Shown here piece by piece: positions 42,725 through 54,040 of a DNA stretch of 64,000 nucleotides; within the stretch, counting starts at the first letter, position 1, and each line of letters begins with the position of its first letter. This DNA is from Lumbricus terrestris (taxonomy: Eukaryota; Annelida; Clitellata; Crassiclitellata; Lumbricidae): positions 35,098,289 to 35,162,288 of the forward strand of contig OX457042.1 of the NCBI GenBank assembly GCA_949752735.1, in the 5' to 3' direction. Below the pieces are notes generated by a model. The model was not told the origin of the DNA. It ran no database searches and saw only the letters and a list, made by a program, of their open reading frames with translations. A program made the position numbers and the translations under genes.

Positions 42725-45700
42725 AACATCATATTTATTATATAATCATGCATATGACATATAAATATGATATATATATACATCATATATATATAACCAT
42801 TCAAATGATATAAATATATATCATACATGCATATATCATATATTTATAAAAAATTATATATATATATGGTATATATCATAATATAACATAATTCAAATAT
42901 ATATATATCTATATATATATATATATATGTGTGTGAATGATATATCATGTATAAATAATTTTATTTTATATTATATATTAATATAAATTATTTTTAATAT
43001 TATATATATATTATATATATATTTTTATTATATATATATATATATATATCATTATATTATTACTATATTATTATATATTATTATTATTATTATCATTATT
43101 ATTATTATTGTTATTATTTTTACTATTATTATTATTATTATTATAAAAATTATATAATGTTATATATTATTATTATAAAAATTAAAAAAATAAAATAAAA
43201 TAAAAAATTAAAAAGTATTTTTAATATTTTATATATATATATATCACTATATTATTAATATATTATTATTATATATTACTATTATTGTATATTATTATTA
43301 TTACTATTATTATTATTATAAAAATTATATATTATTATTATATATTGTTATTATTATATATTATTATATATTGTTATATATTATTAATATATTATTCATA
43401 TATATATTTTTATTTTCAATTTCCATTAATTTCAGTTTCCGTTTATTTCAGTTTTCGTTAATTTCAGTTTTCGTTGATTTAAGTTTTCAATAATTTCAGT
43501 TTTCACTAATTTCAGTTTTCGTTGATTTCAGTTTTCGTTAATTTTAGGTTTCGATGCAGTTTCAATTGTCATTTTATTTTTCATTCATCAGCAAAGTATG
43601 TTGGTGAACTTTATAGCAACAACTTTCGGATATGTGTAAACACTTTCGAATTATCTTACAAATGATCTGCGAAAATAAGAATTCGTTATTATTTTCTGCT
43701 AAATTATTCGTTATGTATGATATTTCAGCTGTTATCGACGGAAATATATCAGATTCTGAATATCAGAGTGCCATGGACGAATTGGATCGTCGATGGAGTC
43801 GTAGAATGGACGTTGGAACTTCTGTTTTCACACTTCAACGACAAGATTCGAAGAATCTAGGTATGTCATTGTTTGAACAACCTTTCATAGAAATCTAGTT
43901 TTCTGACAAATTTATAATTTCAGTTTCAGTTATTTTAAGTTGTTCCATTTTCAGTTTTTGTTATTTTCAGTTGTCGTACAAATTTTCGATTCTTCGTTAT
44001 TTTCCAAATGTTTCGACATTAAATTATTACATTGTTAAATTTTCCTTTTTAGGGATGAAAAGACGTGCAGAAGGCGAACCATCAACCTCGGCGAAGATTC
44101 AAAGTATGTGGAAATTTATATGAAAGATTATTCTATGATTCCAAATTTATTTTTATGTGAATGATTTCAAATTTATTTTATGTGAATGATTTCAAATTTA
44201 TTTTATGGGTTTCAAATTTATAATTTATTTCCGAATTTTTAAGTTTTAGATATTTGAACGGATGTGTTTTGTATCTTTTTAAAGAAAAGGACACATACTG
44301 TCGCAACTGCTCTGCCTACAAAAAGACGAGGTTGAATGAAAACGGTTTGTGCGAAATCTGCGCAAATAGGAGAATCTCCAGCGTCTGCCATCTTCGTCGA
44401 CAATCTCAGTTCTTCAACGACAATTCATCAACCTGTAACACATGCATAAGACCACCTTCCAATCGTGTTCGAACATCCGTGAGGAACGTCTTTGAGCAGG
44501 AACAATTACCAACAGATTCGAACGCGTCAGACGTACGCATGATCATTCACGATCTGGAAAATGTGATCGCTTCCACATTGGAGCAACAGCTTGCCGGAAA
44601 AGGGTATGCTCTTCTTTCATAATTTGAATCATAAACGTTGTAACAAAGCATTAATTAAATCTATAATACTGAATTAAATAATCAGTTCGGTGATATGCGA
44701 AACTTTATTTTATTTCAGCCCTATCAAATGGTATCTGGCGGCTGATTTTAAATTCAACCGAGAAGACGCCGAAGGTAGCACCAGGACAACCACAGCATAT
44801 TTCAAATCAAATCCAGAAATACTTTTAAATCAATCGTCATCTAATCAGCATCTGGAGGACGCGATAGTCAGATTGGAGGCGTTGGCCGATACGTTCACCA
44901 ACGATGGGTCCGGCTGGTCCATCGACCGTGTAGATAATCTTGTATTACACACGGCCGAATACGACCCCATTGGGGGATCCTCATACATTCAAAGTCCGAA
45001 GTGGCTGGCGGATAAGAGGGCGACTTTAAACATAATGAATAAGGACGATCATTGTTTTATTTACTGTGTTCTTGCCCATGCACATCCGACGAACGAAAAC
45101 GCTCATCGTGTCTCAAAATACAAACCATACATGCAAGAATTAAGCACAGAAGGACTGGCATTGCCCATCGAGATTGGTCAAATACCATTATTTGAAACTA
45201 AGAACCCCGATTATGCGATCAATGTGATCTGCATCAGCTCGAACGAAGATCATACTTTCGTTCCATTATTCGCGTCAGAACACCGAGATCGAAAACACAC
45301 GGTAAACTTACTGTTGTTGAGTGAAGGCGAGAGAAGGCATTATATATTAATTCGGAGTCTTTCCCGTCTTTTATCCGCCCGAAATTCACACAACGGACAA
45401 TTATTCCCATGCCCTTTCTGTCTTCATTGCTTCAAATACGAAGAGGGGTTGCGAAAACACATCGTGGACTGCAATATTCATGGCGTTCAAAAAGTTCGTT
45501 ACCCTTCTCCAGAAAACAACATATTGAAATTTTCAAACATTCAAAACCAAATGCCCATTCCATTCGCAATATACGCAGATTTCGAGGCCTTCCTTTGCAA
45601 AACCGATATTGACGCTGGCAACTCGACGAAATTTTGCGACACCCACACCCCAAGTGGATTTTGCTGTTTAACGGTCTCGTCCATCGACGAATATAATAAC

Positions 45701-48040
45701 GAGCGACCATACGTGTACAGTGGCGACAATGTCGTCGACGCGTTCTTTGTACACTTAAAATCGGAGCAAGTGCGAATCAACAAAATTCTGGTTAAGAACG
45801 AACCCATGACACCGCTTTCGGACTTACAATTGACCGCCTTTGCAAATTGTACCAATTGCCCATCATGCGACACCAATCTTACTAAAGAAAGCAAAGTAAG
45901 ACACCATTGCCACGTAACCGGTCAATTCATTTCCGCGCTTTGCAACAACTGTAACCTACAGTACAAATACAAGAGGTCGAAAGTTGGGGAGAACGAATAC
46001 AACTATCTCATTCCTGTTGTATTTCACAACCTAAAGGGGTATGATTCACATATCATCCTCAAGCATCTGTCCCGATTTTTCGCTTCGAAAGATGTCTTCG
46101 TTATCGCCAACAACATGGAGAAATATCTAGCGTTTGAAATTGATGGCCTACGTTTCGTGGATTCCCTCCAATTTCTCAACTGTAGTCTAGACACCTTGGT
46201 GAAAAATTTAACAAAAGACGGAAATTCCAAATTCGTTCATATGCGTAGGCTCCATCCGAACGATGATCAATTCAAGTCGTTGCTTCGGAAAGGAGTGTAC
46301 CCATATGAATACATGGATTGTGCGGAAAGAATGTACGAGACATGCTTGCCCCCGCAGGACAAGTTCTTCAGTCGTTTGGCGGATGAACATATCAGTGATG
46401 ACGATTATTCACACGCTCGAGACATCTGGTCAAAATTTGGCATGCGTTCGATGAAAGACTATCACGATCTGTACTTGAAGACTGATGTAGTGCTTCTAGC
46501 CGATGTGTTCGAAGAATTTCGTAAGATGTCTTCGAATTTCTATCGGCTGGATCCGCTACATTATTTTTCAAGTCCAGGTCTGAGTTTCGACGCATGCCTC
46601 AAGATGACCGATGTCTCGCTGGAATTGATCGTCGATCCTGATCAGTTCCTTTTCGTCGAGAAGGGAATGCGAGGTGGGGTGAGCATGATAACAAATCGAT
46701 ACGCCAAAGCCAACAACCCATATCTCGCTCAAGGATATGATGCCACAGCAGAAACAAGCTACATAATGTACTTGGACTGCAACAACCTTTATGGTTTCGC
46801 TATGAGCGAACCATTACCGACAGGCAATTTCCGATTCCTGAACCCCGAAGAAATCGAGAATTTCGATGTGAGTTCTAAACAAGAAGACGATTTGAAGGGG
46901 TACATTCTTGAGGTGGATATGGAATATCCACCTCATCTGCACAATCCACATAATGATTATCCGCTAGCTCCTGAAAAGATGGCGATAACGAAGGACATAC
47001 TTTCCCCATATGCAAATGAATTGGCCGGCAAATTGGGAATCAAATTCAATAACAATAAAATTCAGAAATTGATACCAAATTTAAATTCCAAGGTAAATTA
47101 CGTCCTACATTACAGAAACTTGCAGTTCTACGTGGCAATGGGTCTTAGACTTACCAAAATTCACAGAATCCTAGAGTTTGACCAATCTCGATGGTTGAAA
47201 CCCTATATTGATTTTAACACCGCTAAGCGGCAGATGGCCGCTAACTCGTTCGAGAAAGATCTGTTCAAGTTGATGAACAATTCGGTGTATGGGAAGACCA
47301 TGCAGAATAACCGAAAGCATCTGGATGTGAGACTTGTAACGAACGAGAGGCAAGCGAAACGTTACATAGCTCGGCCGACGTTCAAGTCATTCAGCATCAT
47401 AAATGAAGACCTCACTGCCATCCAAATGATCAAATCTGATGTGATGCTGGATAAGCCAATATACGTCGGCATGAGTATTTTGGATATCTCCAAACTGCAT
47501 ATGTATCGGTTTCACTACGAACATATGCAGAAGTTGTACGGTGAAAGAGCGAAGTTATTATTCACCGATACAGACAGTTTGTGTTACCATATTCGGACCG
47601 ACGATGTGTATTTGGACATGCGTCATCACATGACCGAATACGACACATCCGACTACCCCGCCGATCACTTTCTGCATAGCAAAGCTAATGCGAAAGTGAT
47701 CGGCAAGTTCAAAGATGAGTCGAATGGGCAACCACCTTTGGAATTTGTGGGTTTACGATCAAAAATGTATAGCCTTTTGCTTCCCAAGGATTACGAAAAG
47801 AAAACGGCCAAAGGTGTGAAAAAGTCGTGCGTGTCCAAATACATACGTCACCAAGATTACGCAAACTGTCTGTTCGACGAAACGTCGACCACCGCGAAAT
47901 TTTACACGATTCGAAGTGTCAAACATCAATTACACACCGCCGAAATTTCAAAATCTGCTCTTTCGCCGTACGACGACAAGAGATATCTGTTAAATAATAG
48001 CGTTTCGCTTGCCTACGGCCATGTGTCGCTTAAATGCTAG
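42172..48040 (+). CDS. Protein-primed family B DNA polymerase, five exons
   Basis: The exons are 42172-42181, 43729-43860, 44053-44103, 44285-44603 and 44719-48040. All junctions are GT-AG and keep frame; the total is 3834 nt, 1277 residues plus stop, without stops or frameshifts. Family knowledge: such polymerases replicate linear DNA from a protein primer at the terminal repeats. N-terminal exons 1-3 are short and polar. Exon 4 holds Cys-x2-Cys pairs of a zinc ribbon. Exon 5 holds a further zinc finger, 3'-5' exonuclease motifs with an endonuclease VII-like insert, and complete polymerase motifs. Exon 1 (ATG CAG ACT T) is the least certain. An intact frame in a multi-exon mobile gene suggests recent activity or selection. 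Confidence 0.85.
42274..42370 (-). repeat. LINE/SINE tail in polymerase intron 1
   Basis: ATTCATTCATTCTGAGAATT followed by TATATAGCGCCCCATTCAAG resembles 56712-56765 and a part near 20988. In each case a tetranucleotide tail lies on the left, as in a minus-strand LINE 3' end. Confidence 0.5.
42640..43425. repeat. AT and ATT simple repeats in polymerase intron 1
   Basis: TATA and TTATTA words cover almost 800 bp between exon 1 and exon 2. No coding content. Confidence 0.9.
43427..43560 (+). repeat. 17-bp minisatellite TTTCAGTTTTCGTTAAT
   Basis: About seven imperfect units lie just upstream of exon 2. A few further units occur at 43915-43985, after exon 2. Each unit contains TTTCAG, a perfect 3' splice acceptor word. 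Confidence 0.75.
44285..44603 (+). CDS. Polymerase exon 4: zinc-ribbon segment
   Basis: It starts after TTTTTAAAG and ends AAAAGG|GTATGC. It encodes DTYCRNCSAYKK...GLCEICANRR, two Cys-x2-Cys pairs typical of a zinc ribbon, and a third pair, TCNTC. The rest is polar, with a helical stretch near the end (DVRMIIHDLENVIASTLEQQ). No named domain is recognised. It is phase 1 at the start and phase 2 at the end, matching exons 3 and 5. Confidence 0.75.
44719..48040 (+). CDS. Polymerase exon 5: exonuclease and polymerase domains
   Basis: Residue numbers count from the in-frame ATG at 44690. Seen are zinc finger C241-x2-C244...H257-x3-C261; Exo I YADFEAF (295-301); an HNH/endonuclease VII-like insert with C390-x2-C393, HHCH 405-408 and C418-x2-C421; Exo II HNLKGYDS (446-453); Exo III YHDLYLKTD (591-599); Pol A YLDCNNLYGF (694-703); Pol B KLMNNSVYGKT (860-870); Pol C DTDS (960-963); and KMY (1025-1027). 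All catalytic acidic residues of both domains are present. The order fits DNA_pol_B_2, the protein-primed group of Polintons, adintoviruses and linear plasmids. The exon starts at TTTCAG|CCCTATC; the upstream ATG at 44690 is intronic. Confidence 0.95.
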
Positions 48041-48099
48041 TCCTTCTGATCCATAAAGTCGCTGTAAATTCAAATTGTAAATAGTGTATAATATGATGT

Positions 48100-48625
48100 C
48101 TATCAATGTTGCTTAACTTTGTATGTTCGCTTGATGTCAAAGACATTGTATAGATTTGTAGAAAGACAATTTGAAATGCAGCTTAACTTCACATGTTCTT
48201 TGGATGGAAAAGACACTATACAGATTTGTAGAAAGACAATTTTAAATGTTGCTTAACTTCGCATGTTCGTTGGATGGGAAAGACATTGTATAGATTTGTA
48301 GAAAGACAATTTAAATGCAACTTAACTTCGGATGTTCGTTTGATGGAAAAGACATTGTACAGATTTGTAGAAAGACAATTTTAAATGTTGCTTAACTTCG
48401 CATGTTCGTTGGATGGAAAAGACATTGTATAGAATTGTAGAAATAAGCTACAATTTTAAATGTCGTTGAACTTTATATATTCACTTGATGGAAAAGACAA
48501 TGTATAGATTTGTAGAAAGACAATTTTAAATGTTGCTTAACTTTACTCGTTCGTTTGACGTCAAAGACATTGTATAGTCTACGTTGGCTGGAGATATTCG
48601 TTTGATGTGAAAGACAATTTCGAAA
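48100..48625 (+). repeat. 70-bp tandem repeats 3' of the polymerase gene
   Basis: About seven units of GCTTAACTTCGCATGTTCGT + TGGATGGAAAAGACATTGTA + TAGATTTGTAGAAAGACAAT + TTTAAATGTT. They diverge by a few bases each and lie in the 3' UTR or just beyond. No coding potential. Confidence 0.9.
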
Positions 48626-48699
48626 TTGCGACTTGGAACATTCGAACGTAGTTAGATTTATTTTAACATTTACTATTTTGCATTAATATTTGTTGTTTG

Positions 48700-48776
48700 T
48701 GATTGAAAAAAAATAAATAAATAAATTTAAACAAAAAAATAATAATAAAAAAAAAAAAAATAAAAAAAAAAAAATT
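48700..48776 (+). other. A-rich tract with AATAAA words
   Basis: Runs of A with several AATAAA words follow the 70-bp repeats. It may hold the polyadenylation signal of the polymerase mRNA. Confidence 0.4.
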
Positions 48777-49150
48777 ATCAACTCGTGGACTTTGTGTTTC
48801 TTTTACTCACATAGGAGTTGGATAGAATTGTATCTAGTACTTCAGGATTTAGCACTTAAAATTTTCAGGAAAGAGAGAATAGAAATGGAACGATGTTGGA
48901 GATAGGTCTACAATGGGGAAAAATACTAAGAGGAATAAAACAAGAAGATCCACTTTAAACATGTTTATTAAATCACAACCAAAAGATTCGATGAATGTTT
49001 CTTTAATTCGCAAATTGTTAAAGTCCAAATGAATTACATATCCTACAGCTTAAGTATCCCAGTTGATTCCACCCAATGTATTGAAAGATGAAGAAGTAAG
49101 TTCTAGAGTGCTAAGATTCGTCGGCTGAAGATTCCACATCGAATGATCGA
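48777..49150. other. Spacer before the right inverted repeat
   Basis: No open frame, repeat or conserved motif seen. Confidence 0.5.
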
Positions 49151-49154
49151 ATCA

Positions 49155-49686
49155 CTTAGTTTTATTACACTACACGCGTAGGAATACACCGAAGTACTCA
49201 GTGTTAGCTTGTGTGCCTACACGATAACGATCAGATGACGGACTACTTTCTCTTTGTAAACGTCACTGCTGGAACTACTTTTTGTATACGATACCTGATC
49301 AGAGATATCGGCGCCAGGTGACTGGACGTCCTGTAATTATATCTTCTGGGCTGCGGCGCCCTAGAGATTGTTATCGCACTCCATCGCGCGTAATAAAACC
49401 ATTACCCGAGGGCATATCATTAACGAGATCTTAAGCACCTGGTCGAGGGCGTAACACCTGCGTCATTAACGAGATCTTAATCACCTGGTCGTAAAGTCAT
49501 TACCCGAGGGCATATCATTAACGAGATCTTAATCACCTCTTCTTAATTGCTGTGCCAGTGGCTAATGACCTGCCAATGAATAGGGGTCGTGGCCGATGAC
49601 GTCATTGGAGCGTGACTAATGGCTTTTTAATGGGTTTTTAATGGGTTTTTAATTGGTGAAGTAGAACTCTCCCTTACCCTACTACT
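49155..49686 (-). repeat. Right terminal inverted repeat
   Basis: It is continuous, about 530 bp. Its complement matches 39480-39861 and then 41856-41985, so it preserves the undisturbed arrangement. It ends ACCCTACTACT. Confidence 0.93.
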
Positions 49687-49692
49687 CCTATT
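49687..49692. other. Target-site duplication CCTATT, right
   Basis: Exact copy of 39474-39479. Confidence 0.92.
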
Positions 49693-49739
49693 GATAGATA
49701 TTTACCCCACTCTTCTCTCACCTCCATCTTAATATAACT

Positions 49740-49948
49740 CTGTTGTGGTTGCCCAGGTTTAGCGGGATCACTCCCTTTCTGGGCTACCCTTTCTTAGAAA
49801 TCTTTCACCTGATAGATGATATTATTAGCTCCTCTGTCCCTCTGTACACTCTTATCTCATATATTCTTTATTTTCTAGCTGTTTTCGATTTGTTGATCTC
49901 TTTGAATAAACAAGTTTTGATTTGTTTTGATTTGATTCATAAAAACAG
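49740..49948 (+). repeat. LINE 3'-UTR tail split by the Polinton-type element
   Basis: GGTTTAGCGGGATCACTCCC followed by TTTCTGGGCTACCC resembles 17030-17110, and the block ends in GTTTTGATTTG repeats. The upstream part of the same UTR probably lies at 39360-39473, left of the insertion. Confidence 0.5.
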
Positions 49949-50159
49949 CCCTGTCCCATGAGACTCGTAAAGAACCCAAATGAATCTCATTTATGCCTAA
50001 TGTCTTCGAATGTATAGCTTCAGCATAGTGTAAATGAGTTCAGGGCTGTTTTTAAGGAATTTTTAGAACTGCACATCCTCTTCTCTCCTTTCTCGTCCTC
50101 CATGGTAAATTAGGATTGATTTAGAGTGTAACTGTTTATTCGTCTCTTGTTTATTTTAG

Positions 50160-50201
50160 AGATCGTTATAGTTTTCACGCAGACGGGAAGACCTGTCACA
50201 G
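50160..50201 (+). CDS. Linker exon, unit 2
   Basis: A 14-codon exon identical in phase and nearly in sequence to 36345-36386 (Leu to Phe at codon 6: EIVIVFTQTGRPVT). Its acceptor and donor are conserved, and the flanks 49955-50760 match 35935-36935, showing a tandem duplication of the gene's 5' part. Confidence 0.72.
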
Positions 50202-50764
50202 GTAAAACTACATGCCTCCTAACATGCAGCAAACAATTTCGTTCAGCCAAGTCGTAACTAAAAAGAAAGAAAGTCATAAAGGGAACCCCCAGAAAAATAA
50301 CTAACGCTACAAATAGCAGGCCTATTGGCAATGACTGTAACTTATACTAAAAAGAAAAACCATAAACCATTATTTTAACCATTGCTAAAGATGAAATCTG
50401 TGCGGAAGCCACAATAGCGGAAGGAAGTGTGAAACATGTAGTTACCGACTGTACTAGCCAAGATAACGCAATTAACTGTTTTCAGTATCATTGCTGCAAA
50501 AGAAACACATCCGCATGCCACCTACGCACTGCGCATGCATGACACATAATTATGCATGACACATATGCATGACACATATGCATGACACATACGCACTGCG
50601 TATATGCACGACACAATTGACACATGTGCATGACACATACGCAATGTTACGCATGACACATACGCACTGCGCATATACAATTTATACATGTCGACCTAAT
50701 ATTACGAATACAATGTCTATAATTATTTGCCTACAAAAGGAGCTTGTTCACCTATTTGGTTTAG

Positions 50765-51019
50765 AGTGTCAACTGACAAAGGCCGGACGCGAGTATGCAG
50801 GATCTCTGAACGTCACGCTATCCGGACGGACCTGTCAACGTTGGGATTCCGACCAACCTCACCACAGCAATTATAAAAATTCAACGCTTTTCCCCGAGGG
50901 AAACGCTGTGGCTGCTGGCAACAAATGCAGAAATCCAGATATCAAACACCACGACGGAGTCTGGTGCTACACAACTGACCCAAACAAAAGATGGGAGGCA
51001 TGCGATGTGATCACTTGCG
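50765..51019 (+). CDS. Kringle exon K8 (gene B)
   Basis: This 85-codon exon has acceptor TTGGTTTAG and donor TTGCG|GTAAGC, phase 1-1. It is the duplicate of K6 by flanks and ends (LECQL, CDVITCG), but the central patch HSNYKNSTLFPEG is closer to K7, K9 and K10 than to K6. TLSGRTC replaces TRSGRTC. Confidence 0.93.
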
Positions 51020-51189
51020 GTAAGCCCGTTCCTCTAATTTCATTAGGAAAAAAAACTAATAGGCCTACTCCTAAGTAATCCGGCAAATCAACCAAGAAAT
51101 AGCCTAAGTTGCACAAAAAAGATAAGCAATCAGTGACGTCAACTGAATAGTTAATCTTCCATTCGGAATGTGAGACCAAATAGTCATTA

Positions 51190-51630
51190 TTAAAATAGAT
51201 ATTAATTAATATTATTAATATTATTAATTAATATTATCAATAAAAAATTATTATTAATATAGATATTAATTAAAAATATTTTTAATATTACTAATATAGA
51301 TATTAATTAATACTATTAATATAGATATTGATTAATAATATTAATATTATTAATATAGATATTAATTAATATTATTGATATTATTCATATAGACATTAAT
51401 TAAAAATATTATTAATATAGATATTAATTAATATTAGGAGTATTATTAATATAGATATTAATTAATATTATTAATATAGATATTAATTAATATTAGTAAT
51501 ATTAGTAATATAGACATTAATTAAAAATATTATTATTAGTAGTAATATTATTAATATAGATAGCCTATTAGTTAATATTATTAATATAAATATTAATTAA
51601 TATTATTAATATTATTAATATAGACATTAA
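51190..51630. repeat. AT-rich minisatellite (ATAGATATTAATTAATATTA)
   Basis: Units of about 27-40 bp of ATTAATATAGATATTAATTA repeat through the intron after K8. They are absent after K6, so they arose after the duplication. Confidence 0.9.
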
Positions 51631-51852
51631 TGTCAGTGAGCCAATCGCCCAAGAATTAAATGGTTTCAGCAGCTTATGATTTTAGTTACTGAAGATATAC
51701 ACATTTAACCGTTTTCAAAGTCAATATTAAGTTTAGACATAAAAATATTATGTGTAACACCTTAAAACTCAAGTTATGCTGTTTGTTCATAAAATTATGG
51801 TTACACGTTTTCATTGATCTACGCATGATACTTGTCCTTCAATTGGGCGTAG

Positions 51853-52107
51853 GTTGTAAAACAACAAAGGCCGGACGTGAGTATGACGGGCCTCTGAGCG
51901 TTACACGATCAGGACTAACATGCCAACGTTGGAATTCCGACCAACCTCACAACAGCAGCTATAAAAATTCGACGCTCTTCCCCGAAGGCAACGCTGGAGC
52001 TGCGGGTAACAAATGCCGAAATCCGGATAAGGACCACAGCGAGGGAGTCTGGTGTTACACTACTGACCCAAGCACAAGATGGGAGGAATGCGATGTGGAC
52101 TTTTGTG
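51853..52107 (+). CDS. Kringle exon K9 (gene B), GC donor
   Basis: This 85-codon exon has acceptor GGGCGTAG and donor TTTGTG|GCAAGT (GC-AG intron), as in K7. It has six cysteines and NPDKDHSEG with STRWEEC. It is the duplicate of K7; differences cluster around PHNSSYKN and GNAGAAGN. Confidence 0.88.
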
Positions 52108-52491
52108 GCAAGTAAATCCGCTCAATCAATATTTAGCTAATCAACAAATCAATCAATAGTCCCTCAAATCAGTTAGTCAGCCATTTGTCAAATAAGTGAT
52201 CTGTTGGCCTGAAACAAGTCATCACCAAATCGAAATGTAAAACAATCGGCCTGTAAGTTAGCCAATCGTCCAATAATTAAAAGCTTCCTACGGCTTTTGA
52301 GTTTGGGCGCTGAATATATAAACGCATTGAAGTTTTAAACTTGGGCCTATTAACCGAAATACTGCAATAATGAATGTAACATTCTTAAACTCAAAAATAA
52401 TATGCTGCTAAGCAGATCATCTTGCTCCGGTTAAATTAGTTTTAACTTCAAAGTTGTTTGACCAATGAAACATTTCATCTGTTGGTTATAG

Positions 52492-52746
52492 ACTGCAAGA
52501 TGACGAAGGCTGGACACGAGTATGCCGGAAGTGAGAGGGTAACAAAATCTGGTCGGATATGTCAGCGTTGGAGTTCCGACCACCCGCACATTAGCAACTA
52601 CAAAAATTCTACTCTCTTCCCCGAAGGCAACGCTGTTGCTGCTGGTAACAAATGCCGAAATCCGGATAAAGATCACAGCGAGGGTGTATGGTGTTACACC
52701 ACTGACCCAAACACAAGATGGGAGGAATGCGATGTAACCTTTTGTG
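52492..52746 (+). CDS. Kringle exon K10 (gene B)
   Basis: This 85-codon exon has acceptor TTGGTTATAG and donor TTGTG|GTACGT, phase 1-1. It has six cysteines. ERVTKSGRICQRW replaces SVTRSGLTCQRW. It retains NPDKDHSEG and TRWEEC. Confidence 0.92.
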
Positions 52747-52892
52747 GTACGTAAACTTGATAAATCAATCAAGAACTAAATCAAGAGATCAGTCACGGAA
52801 ACAATCGTCCAGCAAAAATTGCAATCTATAAACTAACTAAAAAAATCAAAAATGTAGGAAGTCAGTCAGCCATACATTAAACGGCACATATA

Positions 52893-53922
52893 ACTATGCC
52901 CTTCTTTGGCTCAGCTCTTTTCTCTCAGATCGCTCGTTAGCTGTGATCTTTGGGTCCACACGCTCTGCCTGGTCCCTTGTCCCTTACGGATTGCCTCAAG
53001 GCTCGGTCCTGGCACCGCTTCTTTACATTCTCTACACCGCAGATTTATCAGTCATACTCTCCCTTAAGGGTGCCTCGGCTCATCAATATGCTGATGATAC
53101 GCAAGCATTTGTTCATGGCTCGCCCAGTGCAGCTGCCTCACTTGTCGCCACTATTCTTGATGCCACCTCAGCGCTGGACCAATGGATGTCCTCTAACCGT
53201 CTTCGCCTGAATTCGGAAAAAACACAATACATCTGGCTTGGCGGTAGAGCTCAGCTTGCTAAGATTGACATGGAGCTTCTCTCCACTTTGTTTCCGGATA
53301 TCCATTTCTCTTCCACTGTTCGTGACTTGGGCTTCACTCTGGACCCTGTTCTTTCTTTCTCGGACCATATTAACCGTGTCTCGCGAACATGTCTCTATCA
53401 TCTTCGCCAGCTGCGTACCATCCGTCATTCACTTTCCCCGCAAGCTATCAAGACGCTTGTTCACGCCTTGATCTGCTCTAGGGTTGACTTTGGGAACTCT
53501 TCATACACCGGTCTTTCTTCTCTCAACCTCTCTAAACTTCAGACAATACTCAATGCTGCTGCTCGCCTAATTGCTGGTCTTCCCAAGTTCTCCCACATTT
53601 CAGTCTTTATTCGGGACACTCTTCATTGGCTTCCTGTACCACAACGCATTGAGTTCAAAATTTTGACACTTTTGCGCAATTCTCTTCTTGGGGTTGCTCC
53701 CTCCTACCTCCGTTCTTTCTGTATGTTGGCCCTTCCTGCTGGAACCGTCTTCCACATAAACTACGTCTTGAGCTTCTCAGCCTCTCTCTCCCTCTGTTTA
53801 GGAAGCGCCTGAAGACTATACTATTCGTTAGCGACAGTGCTAACTTTGGGTCGGGAGCGCTACTGAATCTGTGAGCGGCGCTATACGAGTGTTCAATTAC
53901 AATTACAATTACAACTAGAGTC
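52893..53922 (+). pseudogene. CR1/L2-like LINE, 5'-truncated reverse transcriptase
   Basis: The frame 52943-53812 covers the B box (YGLPQGSVLAPLLYILYT), the catalytic YADDTQ (residues 49-54 of that frame), WMSSNRLRLNSEKTQYIWLG, and LHWLPVPQRIEFKIL. The reverse-transcriptase start, endonuclease and ORF1 are missing, and the last 50 codons slip frame. It ends in (CAATTA)n at 53893-53917. It is among the youngest LINE pieces here, in the intron between K10 and K11. Confidence 0.9.
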
Positions 53923-54040
53923 TCTTGAAGGTGAAGGAGGCCTATTAAATGAAATAATAAAATAAGAAAACCCAGCATTTTATTAGGCTACTCGATTCAT
54001 GCTGATCGACGTGTGAACGCTTTTTATGTACGGTATTCAG

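Larger units (their letters stand above)
39480..49686 (+). mobile_element. Polinton/Maverick-type element carrying only DNA polymerase B
   Basis: The element is 10,207 bp. It starts AGTAGTAGGGTAAGG, ends with the complement, has inverted repeats of more than 500 bp and a perfect 6-bp target duplication. AG...CT ends and the 6-bp duplication are Polinton hallmarks. Full Polintons are usually 15-20 kb and also encode retroviral-type integrase, packaging ATPase, protease and capsid proteins. None of these is recognisable here. The only gene is a five-exon family B polymerase. About 2 kb of the left arm is later inserted or expanded AT-rich sequence. It lies in a LINE 3' region within an intron of kringle gene B. 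The element is related to animal adintovirus/Polinton DNA viruses and looks like an integrated, minimal relative. Confidence 0.88.

Noticed and set aside
46011..46600. Short frames opposite or out of frame within the polymerase exon
   Set aside because: Shadows of the real polymerase frame.
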